Of a stretch of DNA of 64,000 bases, positions 61,464-64,000 are shown in pieces. Each line of letters starts with the position of its first letter. The stretch's first letter is position 1. The notes under the pieces are model-generated. The model made no database searches and was not told where the DNA came from. It saw nothing but the letters and a program-made list of their open reading frames with translations. Made by a program: the position numbers and the translations under genes. This DNA comes from Flavobacteriaceae bacterium UBA1682. GTDB taxonomy: Bacteria > Bacteroidota > Bacteroidia > Flavobacteriales > Flavobacteriaceae. Where the stretch lies: positions 28,514-92,513 of the forward strand of contig DCKE01000029.1 of the NCBI GenBank assembly GCA_002320285.1, in the 5' to 3' direction.

Positions 61464-62018
61464 CTACAATAAAAAGCCAAGAGATAACTGTCCAACGGCA
61501 TTTTTAACATTACTGTTTTCAGCTACTTTGGTTAGTCCAAAACCATATCGGGCTTGAATAAATATACTATTGGTTAATTGTAAGCCCAATCCTGCTACGA
61601 TCGCGGTTTCGTACGAATTGGTGTCTCCGGGCTTGAATTCATTTTTTTTACTCATTAAAAAAGAGAATTGTGGCCCAGCCTCAAGAGTGATACTGCGGTT
61701 GAGATTTATTTTAGCCAATACAGGTATCGCTATATATCCCAATTTGCTTTTTATTTCCTTAGTAATATCTCCTATGGTATTATCGTAGTTGGCTCCGACA
61801 GTAGAATATAATAATTCCGGTTGAATAGCTAGCTTTTCGCTAAGGCGTAATTCTGCGGTAGCTCCAAAATGAAAACTGCTTATCGCATCGGAGGAAATAT
61901 CTTTTCCTGTAAAATTAGCGTAGTTAACGCCGCCTTTGATTCCGAATTTTAGAATTTGAGCCTGAATTTGCCATCCACTAAGGAAGATAAGTATAAATAA
62001 AACTGTTTTTTTAGCCAT
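61464..62018 (-). CDS. Outer-membrane beta-barrel protein (fifth paralogue)
   Basis: 184 residues. Signal peptide, then FGIKGGVNYANF, FHFGATAELRLSEKLAIQPELLYSTVG, YIAIPVLAKINLNRSITLEAGPQFSFLM and IFIQARYGFGLT, ending LSLGFLL. Same block order as the tandem copies, but shorter and more divergent. It is 79 bases upstream of aroQ on the same strand. Confidence 0.83.
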   Translation of the reverse strand: MAKKTVLFILIFLSGWQIQAQILKFGIKGGVNYANFTGKDISSDAISSFHFGATAELRLSEKLAIQPELLYSTVGANYDNTIGDITKEIKSKLGYIAIPVLAKINLNRSITLEAGPQFSFLMSKKNEFKPGDTNSYETAIVAGLGLQLTNSIFIQARYGFGLTKVAENSNVKNAVGQLSLGFLL

Positions 62019-62154
62019 TTTAACTGTTTTTTAAGAGTATTAATTAAAGTTATAAGATATTGTTTGATAATATGTTAATGTAAAAATAAGCCGTTTTGTG
62101 TTATCCAAATGTTATTTTTAAGTAAAAAAAAAACCTTTACACGTGCAAGATAGG

Positions 62155-62162
62155 TAAATTTG
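62155..62162 (+). promoter_or_regulatory. -7 box of the outer-membrane protein gene at 62192
   Basis: TAAATTTG, 29 bases upstream of the ATG. It excludes a TTG at 62165 as the normal start. Confidence 0.5.
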
Positions 62163-62191
62163 TCTTGTTAATAATTCAAAAATCACTAACA

Positions 62192-62791
62192 ATGAAAAAA
62201 ATTGTATTATCAGTTGCAGCTGTATTCGCATTCGGATTTGCTGCTCAAGCACAAGAAGTAGGAGAAGGATTTGGATATTCTAAAGGAGATGTTTTCCTTT
62301 CAGGTTCAATTGGATTTGGTTCTAATAAATTTGTAGGAGACAATTATAAACAAAATAGTTTCTCATTTGCTCCTCAAGCGGGTTATTTTGTAAATGACAA
62401 CATCGCAGTAGGTTTGAGATTGGGGATTGCCAATTCAAAAGTAACTGTAAAAGAAGGTGATGATGCATTCAAAGTAAATGAATTGGCAATCGGAGCATTC
62501 GGTAGATATTACTTTACTCCAAGTAGCAAATTCTCTTTATTCGGTCAATTGGCTGCAGATTATGCTTCAGTTGATTACAAAAAAGCAGATTATAAAGTTA
62601 ACGCATTTTCAGTTGAATTAGCTCCAGGTGTTAGTTATTTCCTAAATAGTAACTTCGCTTTAGAAGCAACTTGGGGATTGATCAACTATACGAACTCAAA
62701 ACCTGATTTCGATGGTGCTGAAACAGCTTCAAGCTTTAACGCTGCTGTTGACTTAACAAATATCAAATTAGGTTTAGTTTATAAATTCTAA
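62192..62791 (+). CDS. Outer-membrane beta-barrel protein, OmpX-like
   Basis: 199 residues. Signal peptide MKKIVLSVAAVFAFGFAAQA, then alternating strands (GYFVNDNIAVGLRLGIA, RYYFTPSSKFSLFGQLAADY, PGVSYFLNSNFALEATWG) and C-terminal LGLVYKF. Not closely related to the array paralogues. Its codon use, consistently preferring a few codons (GGT, GCT, AAC), suggests high expression. A terminator follows at 62811. Confidence 0.85.
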   Translation: MKKIVLSVAAVFAFGFAAQAQEVGEGFGYSKGDVFLSGSIGFGSNKFVGDNYKQNSFSFAPQAGYFVNDNIAVGLRLGIANSKVTVKEGDDAFKVNELAIGAFGRYYFTPSSKFSLFGQLAADYASVDYKKADYKVNAFSVELAPGVSYFLNSNFALEATWGLINYTNSKPDFDGAETASSFNAAVDLTNIKLGLVYKF

Positions 62792-62808
62792 TAAAACTAC
62801 TTTGTTGT

Positions 62809-62838
62809 AAAAAGGCTTCTCATATGGGAAGCCTTTTT
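62809..62838 (+). terminator. Terminator after the OmpX-like gene
   Basis: Stem AAAGGCTTC (62811-62819) with GAAGCCTTT (62828-62836) and a T-run. Confidence 0.88.
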
Positions 62839-62894
62839 TTGTATAACTGTTTTTTTTAGTTGACATTTACACTCAATCTTATTTAATAGCGTTT

Positions 62895-63830
62895 ATGGAA
62901 TTCGATCAGCAAGATGAAAAGCAACATTGGGGAAAGTATATAAGATTATATAAAAATTATTTAAAACTCGAGCGGGGATTGTCTGAAAATTCTATCATCA
63001 GTTACGAATTGGATGTTTTGAAATTTTATCATTATTTACATACTAACGGATTGATGGTAGATGTAGAAAATCTCAGTGAAGAGGAGGTACAACATTTTTT
63101 ATACGCCATTTCAACGGTGATTGCTGCGACTACTCAATCTCGAATTATTTCAGGATTAAAAGGATTTTTTAATTTTTTGGTTTTAGAGCGGTATATAGAT
63201 CGATCTCCTATGGATTTGATAGAGATTCCCAAGTTGGGAAGATCGCTGCCAGAAGTGCTCTCTTTGGATGAAATTGATGTATTGATAGGGCAGATCGATC
63301 ATGCAACTGATGAGGGTTATCGAAATCGCGTGATTATTGAAACGCTTTATGGTTGTGGTCTTCGGGTTACAGAATTGGTGACTTTGAGGTTGTCTGATTT
63401 GTTTTTTGAAGAAGGATTTATCCGCATAATCGGTAAGGGGAGTAAACATCGCTTGGTTCCTATAGCTCCGGATACCATTGACTATTTAAATCGCTATATA
63501 GATGAAATTCGGGGGCATCAATCGGTAAAGAAAGAGGCATCTGATATCGTTTTCTTAAATAGACGCGGGGGACAGTTGAGCCGTGCGATGATCTTTACCA
63601 TTATTAAGAGGTTGGCTGTAAAGGCTTCAATGGATAAGAATATTAGCCCGCATACTTTTCGCCACTCCTTCGCAACACATCTTTTGGAGCACGGAGCGGA
63701 TATTAGGGCGATACAACTGATGTTGGGTCATGAATCTATTACAACTACAGAAATCTACACCCACGTCAATAGAGAGCACCTGCGTAAGGTGTTGGTCGAC
63801 TGCCATCCAAGGAATTCTAAGGAGTTTTAA
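62895..63830 (+). CDS. xerD: Site-specific tyrosine recombinase XerD
   Basis: 311 residues. SAM-like N-terminal core-binding domain (about 10-100) and catalytic domain with Arg in GCGLRVTELVTLRLSDL, Lys in GKGSKHRLVPI, the HxxR box HTFRHSFATHLLEHGAD, the second His in LMLGHESI and nucleophile Tyr in TTEIYTHV. Length and order fit XerD, which resolves chromosome dimers at dif. Integrases are usually more divergent. The gene runs directly into the octamer repeat. Confidence 0.92.
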   Translation: MEFDQQDEKQHWGKYIRLYKNYLKLERGLSENSIISYELDVLKFYHYLHTNGLMVDVENLSEEEVQHFLYAISTVIAATTQSRIISGLKGFFNFLVLERYIDRSPMDLIEIPKLGRSLPEVLSLDEIDVLIGQIDHATDEGYRNRVIIETLYGCGLRVTELVTLRLSDLFFEEGFIRIIGKGSKHRLVPIAPDTIDYLNRYIDEIRGHQSVKKEASDIVFLNRRGGQLSRAMIFTIIKRLAVKASMDKNISPHTFRHSFATHLLEHGADIRAIQLMLGHESITTTEIYTHVNREHLRKVLVDCHPRNSKEF

Positions 63831-63833
63831 TTT

Positions 63834-64000
63834 GGGATTCGGGATTCGGGATTCGGGATTCGGGATTCGTGAGTCGTGATTCGGGATTCGGGATTCGGGA
63901 GTCGAGGATTATCGTAGGTGAAAACGCTATTATACAAGTGATCAGTAATCAGTGACTAGCTCGAGATTCGGGATTCGTGATTCGGGATTCGGTATTCGAA
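63834..64000. repeat. Octamer tandem repeat GATTCGGG array
   Basis: Two runs of an eight-base unit (GATTCGGG and variants GATTCGTG, GAGTCGTG) at 63834-63905 and 63964-64000, the second running off the window, separated by non-repeated DNA. Two reverse-oriented unit-like elements (AATCCCGA) occur at 29278-29299. It starts four bases after the xerD stop. Confidence 0.75.

Noticed and set aside
63834..64000. CRISPR array
   Set aside because: The unit is eight bases with no unique spacers of regular length and no cas genes.

Overview
The window is chromosomal DNA from a member of the Bacteroidota, most likely the Flavobacteriaceae. The evidence is AT-rich sequence; promoters with the Bacteroidetes -7 box TAnnTTTG; a type IX secretion (gliding-motility type C-terminus) substrate; a BshC bacillithiol enzyme; many families typical of the phylum (DUF4290, DUF5683, DUF5686, DUF493, TIGR03643, WbqC, PspC/PadR pair); and the very large Bacteroidetes-type signal peptidase I. 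No prophage, transposase, CRISPR array or rRNA is visible. There is one tRNA gene (Met, CAT).

Layout. 1-3517 (minus): recF, murB, a membrane glycosyltransferase and the N-terminus of an ECF sigma factor that runs off the window. 3651-9871 (plus): a TPR membrane protein, ribH, mutL, two rhomboid proteases and an endonuclease/exonuclease/phosphatase-fold protein. 9962-17873 (minus): WbqC, lepB, dapB, DUF5683, parB and parA, then a dienoyl-CoA-reductase-like SDR and bshC. 18099-29083: a large type IX substrate, a divergent B12-type radical SAM protein, a hydrolase/Yip1-like/DUF2089 operon, an 857-residue MORN-like repeat lipoprotein-like protein, TIGR03643 and a DMT transporter. 29363-39035: htpG, a lipocalin-like lipoprotein with an OmpA-like partner, the PadR-PspC operon with a candidate tiny membrane peptide, DUF4442, TIGR01777, YceI and grpE-dnaJ. 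39227-43286: an ABC-2 exporter, a sigma-54 activator without a DNA-binding domain and a single-domain degenerate helicase. 43349-46610 is the most accessory-looking part: a lipoprotein, DUF2158, long gene-poor stretches with decayed coding fragments, and two paralogous small secreted four-cysteine proteins. 46833-55248 is housekeeping: START-like, PLP aminotransferase IV, YqgE, HU, fmt, recQ, a P-loop kinase-like protein, DUF493, DUF4290 and murA. 55345-62791 is an outer-membrane block: four tandem paralogous beta-barrel genes, DUF5686, aroQ, a fifth barrel and a distinct barrel. xerD and an octamer tandem repeat close the window.

The genes mostly serve envelope biogenesis (murA, murB, lepB, barrels, OmpA, PspC), genome maintenance (recF, mutL, recQ, parAB, HU, xerD) and protein quality control (htpG, grpE, dnaJ, rhomboids). 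The points most worth a second look are: a near-palindrome YGYCA-N3-TGGCR at the same place relative to the -7 box of both grpE-dnaJ and htpG; the twin four-cysteine secreted proteins with a shared upstream element; the tandem barrel repertoire; a MutL that has lost every endonuclease motif; a DnaJ with only one of its two zinc centres; MurA with Asp in place of the fosfomycin-target Cys; the sigma-54 activator and pseudo-helicase pair; and a 21-residue hydrophobic peptide gene behind pspC. No complete new defence or mobile system was recognised.
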